Program-made: the position numbers and the translations under genes
Source: an uncultured beta proteobacterium
Lineage (GTDB): Bacteria; Pseudomonadota; Gammaproteobacteria; Burkholderiales; Burkholderiaceae_C
Reading direction: 5' to 3'
Assembly (NCBI GenBank): GCA_903856025.1
Contig: CAIOAQ010000338.1
Location: 1-35,799 of the forward strand
Length of the DNA: 35,799 nt
Notes under the pieces: generated by a model
What the model was told of the DNA's origin: nothing
What the model saw: the letters and a program-made list of their open reading frames with translations, nothing else
Database searches by the model: none
In this document: piece by piece, positions 22,931 through 31,241 of the stretch
Layout: each line of letters opens with the position of its first letter
How positions within the stretch are numbered: position 1 is the first letter of the stretch

Positions 22931-25795
22931 ATGAACAACGTTTCCCCCAAAAAACTGCTGTTGGTTGATGGCTCCAGCTACCTCTACCGCGCCTTTCACG
23001 CCATGCCAGACTTGCGCGCGGTGCCCGGTGACCCCACCAGCTCACCCACGGGTGCCATTCGCGGCATGATCAACATGCTGCAAAGTTTGCGTAAAGAAGT
23101 GCCGGCTGAATTTGCGGCCTGTGTCTTTGATGCCAAAGGCCCCACCTTCAGGGACGATTTGTACCCGCAGTACAAGGCCAACCGCTCTCCCATGCCTGAT
23201 GACTTGCGCAGCCAGATTGAGCCGATTCATGAGGTGGTGCGCCTGATGGGCTGGAAAGTGCTGGCCATTCCAGGTGTCGAAGCCGATGACGTGATTGGCA
23301 CCCTGGCAGCAACAGCGGCTGAACAAGGCCTGCAGGTCACCGTCAGCAGCGGCGACAAGGACCTGGCACAGCTGGTTAACGAACGCGTCACCATCATTGA
23401 CACGATGAATGGTCGTGTGCGCGATGTGGCCGGGGTCACCACCGAATTTGGCGTGCCGCCGAACCTGATGCGTGACTACCAGGCGCTGGTGGGCGACACG
23501 GTAGACAACGTGCCTGGTGTGGCCAAGGTGGGTCCGAAAACGGCGGTCAAATGGCTCAGTGAGTTTGGTTCACTGGATGCGATCGTGGCCAACGCTGCCA
23601 ACATCAAAGGCGCGGTGGGCGAAAGCCTGCGCAACTCCCTGGACTGGTTGCCGACAGCACGCACACTTGTCACGATCCGAACGGATTGCGACCTGCGGGA
23701 ATGGTTGCCCGATTTGCCAGCTATGGAAGGTATAGCTACTGGCTCAATGGATACGAGGGCTCTGGCCGAATTTTATGAAAAATATGGTTTCAAAGAGCTG
23801 GTGCGGGCGCTGGGTGCCGCGGCGGGCGCGTCTGAGCCTGCTGGATCAGCCATGGGGGCTACATCCGCGAAGCGAAGCGCAGATGGCTCTGGCACCACTT
23901 CCGTGCGGCCACTGGTCAAGGAACGGGATCTTTTTGATGACCCTGAGGACGCGCCAGCGCTGGTTGAGGCCGTGCCGCCCAAGCCGATCAGTACCGTCCG
24001 CTACGACACGATCCTGACCTGGGAAGCCTTTGACGCCTGGCTGGTCAAAATTTTGGCGGCTGATCTGGCGGCGGTAGACACAGAAACCACCTCCCTGGAC
24101 GAAATGCGCGCCCAAATTGTGGGCATCAGCTTCAGCGTGGTCCCTGGGGAAGCGGCGTACATTCCGCTGGCCCATGTGTACCCGGATGCGCCGGTGCAGC
24201 TGCCTCTGGATCAGGTGCTGGCAAAACTCAAACCCTGGCTGGAGGATGCCACGCACCAGAAATTGGGGCAGCACGTCAAATACGACCGCCATGTGTTTGC
24301 CAACCATGGCATCGAGGTGCAAGGCTACGTGCACGACACCATGCTGCAAAGTTACGTGCTTGAGGTGCACAAGCCGCATGGACTGGCCAGCCTGGCCGAG
24401 CGCCATTTGGGACGCAGCGGCATCAGTTTTGAAGACCTGTGTGGCAAGGGGGTCAACCAGATTTGCTTTGACCAGGTCGACATTGCCCGTGCGGCCGAGT
24501 ATTCGTGTGAAGACTCTGACATGACACTCGATGTCCACCGTGTCTTGTGGCCGATGCTTGAGCGTGACGAAAAACTGCGTTTTATCTATGAACTGGAAAT
24601 CAAGAGCAGCGAGGCCTTGTACCGCATTGAGCGCAATGGTGTGTTGATTGATGCGCCTATTCTTGCTGCGCAAAGCCATGAACTTGGGCAGCGCATCCTG
24701 CAACTTGAAACAGAGGCGCATGAGCTTGCGGGTCAGCCCTTCAATCTGAGCAGTCCCAAGCAGATTGGTGAGATATTTTTCATCAAGCTCGGCCTGCCGG
24801 TAGTCAAAAAGACCCCTACAGGCGCGCCCAGCACCGATGACGAGGTGTTGCAAAAGCTGGCTGAAGACTATCCGCTCCCCGCCAAAATCCTGGAGCACCG
24901 TGGCCTGTCCAAACTCAAGGGCACCTATACCGACAAGTTGGCACAGTTGGCCAATCCCCGCACCGGACGGGTGCACACCCACTACGCACAGGCTGTGGCA
25001 GTCACGGGACGCTTGAGCAGCAACGACCCCAATCTGCAAAACATTCCGGTGCGCACGCCTGAAGGTCGGCGGGTGCGCGAGGCGTTTGTGGCGCCGCAGG
25101 GCAGTGTGATCGCCAGTGCGGATTACAGTCAGATCGAGTTGCGCATCATGGCGCACATCAGCGGCGATGCGGCCTTGTTGTTGGCATTTCACGATGGCAT
25201 GGATGTGCACCGTGCCACTGCGGCCGAGATTTTTGCCGTTGGCACCGCGCAAGTCACCAGCGAGCAGCGCCGCTATGCCAAGGTGATCAATTTTGGTTTG
25301 ATCTATGGCATGAGTGCCTATGGTTTGGCCAAGGCGCTGGGCATTGACAATACGGCAGCCAAAAACTACATCGAACGGTACTTCGACCGTTATCCTGGTG
25401 TGAAACAGTACATGGAGCACACCCGGGCCTTGGCAAAATCTCAAGGGTATGTTGAAACCGTGTTTGGCCGCAGGCTGTATCTGCCTGAGATCAATTCGCC
25501 CAACGGTCCACGCCGCAGCGGTGCCGAGCGCGCCGCCATCAATGCGCCCATGCAGGGCACGGCGGCGGATTTGATCAAGCTGAGCATGGTGAAGGTACAA
25601 GAGGTGATTGATGCCCAGCATCTGAACACCAAAATGATCATGCAGGTGCACGATGAACTGGTGTTTGAGGTGCCACAGGCGGAAGTCGATTGGGTGCGAC
25701 ACGAAGTACCAAAATTGATGGCGGGTGTGGCCCACCTCAGGGTGCCGCTGCTGGCGGAGGTCGGGCTAGGCCCGAATTGGGACAAGGCGCACTGA
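22931..25795 (+). CDS. polA: DNA polymerase I
   Basis: 954 aa. The 5'-nuclease domain begins with LLVDGSSYLYRAFHA and contains GVEADDVIGTLA and SSGDKDLAQLV. The 3'-5' exonuclease domain has its acidic residues (D383/E385 in AVDTETTSLDE, KLGQHVKYDRH, YSCEDSDMTLD) and should proofread. The polymerase domain shows motif A (SADYSQIELRIMAHISGD), the O helix (RRYAKVINFGLIYGMSAYG) and motif C (MQVHDELVFEV). It acts in Okazaki-fragment maturation and repair. It is slightly longer than the E. coli enzyme because of the linker after the 5'-nuclease domain, where a repeat copy (codons ~263-282) and a palindromic insert (codons ~306-320) lie. Confidence 0.97.
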   Translation: MNNVSPKKLLLVDGSSYLYRAFHAMPDLRAVPGDPTSSPTGAIRGMINMLQSLRKEVPAEFAACVFDAKGPTFRDDLYPQYKANRSPMPDDLRSQIEPIHEVVRLMGWKVLAIPGVEADDVIGTLAATAAEQGLQVTVSSGDKDLAQLVNERVTIIDTMNGRVRDVAGVTTEFGVPPNLMRDYQALVGDTVDNVPGVAKVGPKTAVKWLSEFGSLDAIVANAANIKGAVGESLRNSLDWLPTARTLVTIRTDCDLREWLPDLPAMEGIATGSMDTRALAEFYEKYGFKELVRALGAAAGASEPAGSAMGATSAKRSADGSGTTSVRPLVKERDLFDDPEDAPALVEAVPPKPISTVRYDTILTWEAFDAWLVKILAADLAAVDTETTSLDEMRAQIVGISFSVVPGEAAYIPLAHVYPDAPVQLPLDQVLAKLKPWLEDATHQKLGQHVKYDRHVFANHGIEVQGYVHDTMLQSYVLEVHKPHGLASLAERHLGRSGISFEDLCGKGVNQICFDQVDIARAAEYSCEDSDMTLDVHRVLWPMLERDEKLRFIYELEIKSSEALYRIERNGVLIDAPILAAQSHELGQRILQLETEAHELAGQPFNLSSPKQIGEIFFIKLGLPVVKKTPTGAPSTDDEVLQKLAEDYPLPAKILEHRGLSKLKGTYTDKLAQLANPRTGRVHTHYAQAVAVTGRLSSNDPNLQNIPVRTPEGRRVREAFVAPQGSVIASADYSQIELRIMAHISGDAALLLAFHDGMDVHRATAAEIFAVGTAQVTSEQRRYAKVINFGLIYGMSAYGLAKALGIDNTAAKNYIERYFDRYPGVKQYMEHTRALAKSQGYVETVFGRRLYLPEINSPNGPRRSGAERAAINAPMQGTAADLIKLSMVKVQEVIDAQHLNTKMIMQVHDELVFEVPQAEVDWVRHEVPKLMAGVAHLRVPLLAEVGLGPNWDKAH
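23719..23778. repeat. Interspersed ~60-bp repeat, copy 3 (inside polA)
   Basis: AGCTATGGAAGGTATAGCTA, then CTCAATGGATACGAGGGCTC and TGGCCGAATTTTATG. Same spacing of TAGC, GAGGG and GAATTTTTAT as the intergenic copies at 27366 and 30855. Read in the sense direction by polA. Confidence 0.6.
23848..23888. repeat. Imperfect palindrome in the polA linker
   Basis: AGCCAT (23848-23853) and ATGGCT (23883-23888) enclose a second pair, CATCCGCG and CGCAGATG, around AAGCGAA. The RNA could fold as a hairpin. It encodes a Ser/Ala/Lys linker, so it is probably a tolerated insertion. Confidence 0.4.
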
Positions 25796-25839
25796 AGTGC
25801 GTGAATAGGTTTGATTTTCTGAGTTGAAAGGTTTTCAGG

Positions 25840-26511
25840 ATGGATCCCGTCGTCATTTTTGCAATTTCCGGCTGTTTGCTGAGTGCTGGCATCGTGTATG
25901 TGATGCTGAAGGTGAGCCATTTTGGGGAAACCCAAGCCGTGGCAGACCAGCTTTCAAAAGCCCATGTTGTAGCCGAAGGGCTGAAGAAAAAAATCTCTGG
26001 CTACACCAAGTACGCGGAGTGTCTCGATGCCGCCAAGTTGGCCTTGGCAGAGCAACTCAAACCACCGGTGGCCAAGATCGTGCGTGACTACGTCTATTCC
26101 ACTGAATTGGGTAAAGAAGAGTTTCATTTGGTGGCCGATGCCACGGCCATCATGACCTATTCGGTCGAATTCAGCTTCACGGTGGATGCCAGTGCCAACG
26201 CCCTGGAATTGAAACCCCTGGACAATGGGGTGAGCCTGCGCATCAACCGGCCTGTTTTGGCGGGTGACCCAGTCATCAAACCTCAGTCAGAGCGCCTGAT
26301 GAGCGCCATTTCAATACCCAATGAAAGTGCCCTGATGCCGGCCGTTCACAGTCGATTTGCTGACTTTGTCAAACGCAACGGGAACGTCATGAGTTCGGAG
26401 CCCACGGTTCAGGCCATGTGCAAATTAAAGGCGCTGGAGTGTTTGCGCGATGCCTTGGCCAAGCAGCCGGGGGTGCTTCATTTGCCGGGGATTTTTGTCG
26501 ATTTCAAATAA
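25840..26511 (+). CDS. Hypothetical membrane-anchored protein
   Basis: 223 aa. An N-terminal hydrophobic helix (VVIFAISGCLLSAGIVYVML) is followed by a soluble domain with helical (DQLSKAHVVAEGLKKKI) and strand-rich parts (ATAIMTYSVEFSFTVDA, then LELKPLDNGVSLRI). The helix is likely an uncleaved anchor, with the rest facing the periplasm. No family recognised and no catalytic motif seen; two cysteines lie near the C-terminus. It follows polA by 44 bp in the same direction and has AGG directly before ATG 25840. Confidence 0.7.
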   Translation: MDPVVIFAISGCLLSAGIVYVMLKVSHFGETQAVADQLSKAHVVAEGLKKKISGYTKYAECLDAAKLALAEQLKPPVAKIVRDYVYSTELGKEEFHLVADATAIMTYSVEFSFTVDASANALELKPLDNGVSLRINRPVLAGDPVIKPQSERLMSAISIPNESALMPAVHSRFADFVKRNGNVMSSEPTVQAMCKLKALECLRDALAKQPGVLHLPGIFVDFK

Positions 26512-26518
26512 GTCGCTG

Positions 26519-27367
26519 TCAGACTTCCAGGTTGTCAATCAGCCGGGTGTTGCCAATGCGGGCCGCACCCAGCACCACCAAACCGTTGTTTTGTACCAGG
26601 TTGGCAAGGTCGCTGTTTGCCGGCGATTGCAGGTCGTGACGGCGACGCACCGTCAGGTAATCGGGTTGCCAGCCACGTTCGGTTAAATCATGCTGGGCTT
26701 GCTGCTCTAGGGCAGTGATGTCCGATGCACCGTCGCGCAGGGCTTGTGCCATGGCTTGAAGTGATTTGGACAGGTGCACCGCTTCACCGCGGTCAGCGGG
26801 TGACAGGTAGTTGTTGCGTGAGGACAAGGCCAAGCCGTCGGCGGCACGCAAGGTGGGCGCGCCCTGTACGTCAATGGGCAGGGCAAATTGCTGCACCATG
26901 CGCCGTATCACCATCAGTTGCTGGTAATCCTTTTGCCCAAACACCGCAACACCGGGTTGCACGCAGGCAAAAAGCTTCATCACCACGGTACAGACACCGA
27001 CAAAAAAACCGGGCCTGAAGTGACCCTCCAGCAGGTCCGCCAGTTCCGTCGGCGGGTGAATCTTGAAGCCTTGGGGCTCCGGGTAAAGCTCTTGCTCGCT
27101 GGGAGCAAACACCACATCGCATCCTGCAGCTTCTAGCGCCTGGCAATCGGCTTCCCAAGTGCGCGGGTAGGTGTCAAAGTCTTCATGTGGCAGAAACTGA
27201 AGACGGTTCACAAAGATGCTGACCGCCAGCACATCCCCCAGGGGCTTGGCCTGACGCACCAGCGCCAGATGGCCCGCATGCAGATTGCCCATGGTGGGCA
27301 CGAAAGCAGGGCGTTTGAAGACGGCCAAATGGCTTCGCAATTCGGCGATGGTTTTTATAATTTTCAT
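26519..27367 (-). CDS. panC: Pantothenate synthetase
   Basis: 282 aa, the usual length. The ATP-binding signature FVPTMGNLHAGHLALV is at the N-terminus. VSIFVNRLQFLPHEDFDTYP, VFGQKDYQQLMVIRRMV and SSRNNYLSP are the other conserved blocks. It joins pantoate and beta-alanine with ATP to make pantothenate for coenzyme A. One residue is unusual: the classic VNPxQF motif reads VNRLQF. It lies downstream of panB, separated only by a repeat copy, so the two form an operon. Confidence 0.96.
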   Translation of the reverse strand: MKIIKTIAELRSHLAVFKRPAFVPTMGNLHAGHLALVRQAKPLGDVLAVSIFVNRLQFLPHEDFDTYPRTWEADCQALEAAGCDVVFAPSEQELYPEPQGFKIHPPTELADLLEGHFRPGFFVGVCTVVMKLFACVQPGVAVFGQKDYQQLMVIRRMVQQFALPIDVQGAPTLRAADGLALSSRNNYLSPADRGEAVHLSKSLQAMAQALRDGASDITALEQQAQHDLTERGWQPDYLTVRRRHDLQSPANSDLANLVQNNGLVVLGAARIGNTRLIDNLEV

Positions 27368-27422
27368 AGCGTATCACCCATTGTTTATAAGGGGTAGAAG
27401 CCAAATTGTTATATTAAATAGT
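27366..27422. repeat. Interspersed ~60-bp repeat, copy 4 (panB-panC gap)
   Basis: ATAGCGTATCACCCATTGTT, then TATAAGGGGTAGAAGCC and AAATTGTTATATTAAATAG. It fills the whole gap between panB and panC, so it is transcribed within the operon mRNA. Confidence 0.65.
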
Positions 27423-27423
27423 G

Positions 27424-28323
27424 TCACCAAGCATGAAGGGCATTGTCTGGGAAAGTGCCGCTCTTGACTGCTTGTACATAGGCTTGCATGGCTTCCTTGA
27501 TGCCGTGTTGGCCTTGGACGCCAGGAAGATCGGCCATGAAGTTGCGTACAAACTTTGGCATCTTTCCCAGGTTCAGCCCCAGCATGTCGTGCAGCACCAG
27601 CACCTGACCAGCGGTGCCGCTACCTGCGCCAATCCCGATGGTGGCGCAATGCGGCAGCTCCAAGGTGAGCTCAGCCGACAGTGCGGCGGGCACCATCTCA
27701 AGCACCAGCAGTGACGCACCGGCATCTTGCAATTCATGGGCGTGGCGTTTCATGAGGGCTGCAGACTCCACCGTCTTACCTTGCACCCGGTAGCCACCCA
27801 GGGCGTGCACGGTTTGCGGCGTCAGGCCCAAGTGGGCGCATACAGGGATGCCGCGCTCAACTAAAAAGTGCACGGTGTCGGTCGTCCAGCCACCGCCCTC
27901 CAACTTGACCATGTGGGCCCCGGCCTGCATCAGCACCGCGGCGCTGCGCAGTGCCAGTTCTTTGGATTCGTGGTAAGTGCCGTAGGGCAGGTCGCCAATC
28001 AGCCACGTGGTCGCTTGAGAGCGGCGCAAACCACGTGCCACGCTTTCGACGTGGTAGCGCATGGTCTCCAGCGTCACGCCCATGGTGCTGGACAGGCCCT
28101 GACACACCATGCCCAGCGAGTCACCCACCAGAATACTGTCGACACCAGCGGCATCGGCCACAGCGGCAAACGTGGCATCGTAGGCGGTGAGCATGGTGAT
28201 TTTTTCACCACGTGCGTGCATCTCCAGCAGACGCGGCAGGCTCACTGGCTTGCGTGTGGCTGGGCTGCTGACAGGTGGCAGGGTGCCGTAGGGCGACGCG
28301 CCCTGGGTGGAAGTCTGGTTCAT
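27424..28323 (-). CDS. panB: 3-methyl-2-oxobutanoate hydroxymethyltransferase
   Basis: 299 aa. Family blocks are [33 protein letters not shown] (metal and substrate binding), [24 protein letters not shown] (catalytic glutamate) and [16 protein letters not shown] with LHDMLGL. It makes ketopantoate from alpha-ketoisovalerate and methylene-tetrahydrofolate, the first step towards pantothenate. About 25 extra N-terminal residues, Ser/Pro/Thr-rich, precede the core. In an operon with panC; nadB lies 55 bp upstream in the same direction. Confidence 0.96.
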   Translation of the reverse strand: MNQTSTQGASPYGTLPPVSSPATRKPVSLPRLLEMHARGEKITMLTAYDATFAAVADAAGVDSILVGDSLGMVCQGLSSTMGVTLETMRYHVESVARGLRRSQATTWLIGDLPYGTYHESKELALRSAAVLMQAGAHMVKLEGGGWTTDTVHFLVERGIPVCAHLGLTPQTVHALGGYRVQGKTVESAALMKRHAHELQDAGASLLVLEMVPAALSAELTLELPHCATIGIGAGSGTAGQVLVLHDMLGLNLGKMPKFVRNFMADLPGVQGQHGIKEAMQAYVQAVKSGTFPDNALHAW

Positions 28324-28378
28324 AGGGTAATCCCCAAAAAAGTGGCGCGAGTCTAACCGAGGTCGCAGGCTTTGAAAA

Positions 28379-29974
28379 TCAATTGCCGGGGTTCAGAACA
28401 GTCGGGATCGCTTGGTCGAGCAGTTTCGGGTAGTCGCGACTGAAGTGCAGTCCACGGCTTTCGTGACGCGCCTGAGCAGAGCGAACAATCAGATCCGCCA
28501 CTTGCACCAGGTTGCGCAACTCCAACAAGTCACGGGTGACGTGGAAGTGGGAATAAAACTCGTGAATTTCTCCTTGCAGCAGCGCAATGCGGTGGGCGGC
28601 GCGCTCAAGGCGCTTGTTGGTGCGTACGATGCCCACGTAGTCCCACATGAAGCGGCGCAGTTCGTCCCAGTTGTGTGAGATCACCACCGATTCGTCGGCA
28701 TCGCTGACGCGGCTATCGTCCCAGGCGGGCAGGGCAGCTGTGGGCGCAGTCGTGGACTGCGCAATATCGTCGGTGGCAGCCTGCGCAAAAACCAGGCATT
28801 CGACCAGCGAATTGCTGGCCAGCCGATTCGCGCCATGCAAGCCGCTGCAAGCGGTTTCGCCTATGGCGTGCAGGCCGGCAATGTCGGTGCGGCCTTGCAG
28901 GTCGGACAGCACGCCGCCACAGGTGTAGTGGGCGGCCGGCACCACGGGAATCGGTTGCTTGGAAATGTCGATGCCCAGCTCCAGGCATCGTGCGTAGATA
29001 TTGGGGAAGTGCTCCATCAAGAAGCTCAGCGGCTGGTGCGAGATGTCCAGGTAGACGCAGTCAAAGCCGCCTTTCTTCATCTCGAAGTCTATGGCGCGTG
29101 CGACCACGTCACGCGGGGCGAGTTCCAGACGGGGGTCATGGTGGGTCATGAAGCGTGTGCCGTCGGGCAGCAGCAGGCGACCACCCTCGCCACGAACCGC
29201 TTCGCTGATCAAAAACGATTTGGCATGCGGGTGGTACAGGCAGGTGGGGTGGAACTGGATGAACTCCATGTTTTGCACCCTGCATCCGGCGCGCCAGGCT
29301 GCAGCAATGCCGTCGCCGGTGGCAGTATCAGGGTTGGTGGTGTACAGATAGACCTTGCCCGCGCCGCCCGTGGCCAGAATGGTTTGCGGTGCTTCAAAGG
29401 TGAGTACTTCATCGGTGTCGCTGTCCAGCGCGTACAGCCCGACGCAACGCTGACCAGGCAGGCCGAGTTTGTCGGTGGTGATCAGGTCCACCAGCGTGTG
29501 TTGCTCAAACAAGGTGACGTTGGGCGCATTCTTAACCGCTTCAATCAAGGTCCGTTGCACCGCAGCACCGGTGGCATCGGTGACGTGGACGATGCGCCGG
29601 GCACTGTGGCCTCCCTCGCGCGTCAGGTGCAATTGACCATCTTCCTCTGAAAACGGCACACCCATGGCTTGCAGCCAGGCAATGCCTTTGGGCGCGTTTT
29701 CCACCACGAAACGCGTGGCTTGCGGGTCGCACAGCCCGGCACCGGCGATGAAGGTGTCCTGCACGTGTGCCTCGAAACTGTCGTTTTTGTTCCATACCGC
29801 TGCCATACCGCCTTGCGCCCAACCGCTGGAGCCTTCCATGACTGCGCGTTTGGTGATGATGGCAATGCGCTTGGTGGCGGGTAGCAGCAGCGCGGCACTC
29901 AGGCCTGCCAGGCCACTGCCCACAATCAGGACATCAAAATGCAGTGGATCGGGCGTGGTCTGGCGTGAATTCAT
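28379..29974 (-). CDS. nadB: L-aspartate oxidase
   Basis: 531 aa from ATG 29974, chosen because GGAG lies 7 bp upstream; an upstream in-frame start at 30034 would overlap scpA. The FAD-binding motif [17 protein letters not shown] is at the N-terminus. [42 protein letters not shown] and [20 protein letters not shown] are typical of the NadB/SdhA flavoprotein family. The first enzyme of NAD synthesis, it oxidises aspartate to iminoaspartate. No nadA or nadC is in the window. Confidence 0.95.
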   Translation of the reverse strand: MNSRQTTPDPLHFDVLIVGSGLAGLSAALLLPATKRIAIITKRAVMEGSSGWAQGGMAAVWNKNDSFEAHVQDTFIAGAGLCDPQATRFVVENAPKGIAWLQAMGVPFSEEDGQLHLTREGGHSARRIVHVTDATGAAVQRTLIEAVKNAPNVTLFEQHTLVDLITTDKLGLPGQRCVGLYALDSDTDEVLTFEAPQTILATGGAGKVYLYTTNPDTATGDGIAAAWRAGCRVQNMEFIQFHPTCLYHPHAKSFLISEAVRGEGGRLLLPDGTRFMTHHDPRLELAPRDVVARAIDFEMKKGGFDCVYLDISHQPLSFLMEHFPNIYARCLELGIDISKQPIPVVPAAHYTCGGVLSDLQGRTDIAGLHAIGETACSGLHGANRLASNSLVECLVFAQAATDDIAQSTTAPTAALPAWDDSRVSDADESVVISHNWDELRRFMWDYVGIVRTNKRLERAAHRIALLQGEIHEFYSHFHVTRDLLELRNLVQVADLIVRSAQARHESRGLHFSRDYPKLLDQAIPTVLNPGN

Positions 29975-29993
29975 GTCAACTCCGGTGAAGGAT

Positions 29994-30851
29994 TCAGGAA
30001 GGTGTGTAGGCCAGCCGCACATAGATGGGTGCAAAGGCTTCGGCCTGGGTGATTTCGATCAGGGTCTCTTTGGCAAGTTCCAGCAGGGCGATGAAAGTGA
30101 CCACCAGCACGGCAGCCCCCCTTTCAGGTCGAAAGAGGTGTTCAAATTCGACAAAACGCTGCCCTTGCAACTGTTTGAGCACCATGCTCATGTGCTCGCG
30201 CACCGAGAGCTCTTCGCGTGTGATTTTGTGGCGTTGGATCAGCTTCGCGCGTTTCAGGATGTTGGCCCAAGCCTCTTGCAACTCGCTGACACTGACATCA
30301 GGAAAGCGCGGTTGCATCGATTGTTCAATATAAACCTGCGCCCGCAAAAAATCCCGGCCCAGTTGGGGCAGGTTGTTGAGCCGGGCTGCGGCCAGCTTCA
30401 TTTGCTCGTATTCCAGCAGGCGGCGCACCAGTTCGGCGCGCGGGTCATCTACCTCATGACCGTCTGCGACATGTTTGGGCGGCAACAACATGCGCGATTT
30501 GATTTCAATCAGCATGGCCGCCATCAACAGGTACTCAGCCGCCAACTCCAGATTGTGGTGACGAATTTCTTCCACATAGCTCAGATACTGACGGGTCAGC
30601 CCGGCCATCGGAATGTCAAGAATGTTGAAGTTTTGCTTGCGGATCAGGTACAGCAGCAAGTCCAGCGGGCCTTCAAAGGCTTCCAGAAAGACCTCTAAGG
30701 CATCCGGTGGGATGTAGAGGTCATGGGGCATGGCAAACAAGGGCTCGCCATACAGTCGCGCCACGGCGACTTGGTCGATTACCTCGGGCATGCCCGGCAA
30801 AGCGGGCTCGCTGCCAGTGACTTTGGAGGCAGAGTCAACCATCAATCGCAT
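29994..30851 (-). CDS. scpA: Segregation and condensation protein A
   Basis: 285 aa. The core begins with VFLEAFEGPLDLLLYLIRKQ and continues NFNILDIPMAGLTRQYLSYV, then AAEYLLMAAMLIEIKSRMLLP, the hallmark N-terminal block of the kleisin ScpA. The C-terminus (AVLVVTFIALLELAKE) is the winged-helix part that binds the SMC head. A ~45-residue N-terminal extension is present. It acts with SMC and ScpB in chromosome compaction. It is followed by nadB; the DUF3460 gene lies upstream across a repeat copy. Confidence 0.94.
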   Translation of the reverse strand: MRLMVDSASKVTGSEPALPGMPEVIDQVAVARLYGEPLFAMPHDLYIPPDALEVFLEAFEGPLDLLLYLIRKQNFNILDIPMAGLTRQYLSYVEEIRHHNLELAAEYLLMAAMLIEIKSRMLLPPKHVADGHEVDDPRAELVRRLLEYEQMKLAAARLNNLPQLGRDFLRAQVYIEQSMQPRFPDVSVSELQEAWANILKRAKLIQRHKITREELSVREHMSMVLKQLQGQRFVEFEHLFRPERGAAVLVVTFIALLELAKETLIEITQAEAFAPIYVRLAYTPS

Positions 30852-30854
30852 TGA

Positions 30855-30917
30855 TTGCTATATAATAAATAGCTGCAAACCCTTATTTAATAAGGGATAC
30901 AGGTTGAATTTTTATTT
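30855..30917. repeat. Interspersed ~60-bp repeat, copy 5 (scpA-DUF3460 gap)
   Basis: Two small inverted repeats: GCTAT/ATAGC (from 30857) and CCCTTATTTAATAAGGG, then ATACAGGTTGAATTTTTATT. It occupies the entire gap between the two genes and could form a double hairpin in the mRNA. Best-preserved copy in the window. Confidence 0.7.
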
Positions 30918-31118
30918 TGTGGTGTTCTGGTACACGTAGGGCTTTTGGGCCACGCGTGCATCTTCGAATGCGCCGATGGCATCGCGGTCCACGGATTTGT
31001 CCCACAACAAAGCCAATCCTTCGCGTTGACGCTCTTCCATGCCTGGGGTTTCGGCTTTAAGTTGGTCGATGAACAGCGTGGCATCGGATTGGTATGACGG
31101 GCGATAAAAAATGTTCAT
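30912..31118 (-). CDS. DUF3460 family protein
   Basis: 68 aa, starting MNIFYRPSYQSDATLFIDQL and continuing GMEERQREGLALLWDKSVDR. Small proteins of this type (DUF3460) sit next to scpA and the pan genes in betaproteobacteria. No signal peptide or membrane segment; soluble and charged. Function unknown. It is the first gene of the leftward scpA-nadB-panBC run and divergent from hyfB. Confidence 0.82.
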   Translation of the reverse strand: MNIFYRPSYQSDATLFIDQLKAETPGMEERQREGLALLWDKSVDRDAIGAFEDARVAQKPYVYQNTTK

Positions 31119-31241
31119 GGTGTTACCTTTTCACTCTATTTTAGACCTGCTGCCGGGACGGTCCTTTTCTGGGCCCTCACACCCGTAAGGTCTGGGAGCT
31201 TGGGTGTAACATCACAACGAACCCCCCTATTTTTTGAACCC

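Noticed and set aside
23846-25735. A 629-codon open frame on the strand opposite polA
   Set aside because: It lies wholly antisense to a well-conserved gene, has no recognisable domain or ribosome binding site, and reflects codon bias in high-GC DNA.
29664-30698. A 344-codon plus-strand frame across nadB and scpA
   Set aside because: Antisense to two clear genes and spanning their junction; no protein family features.
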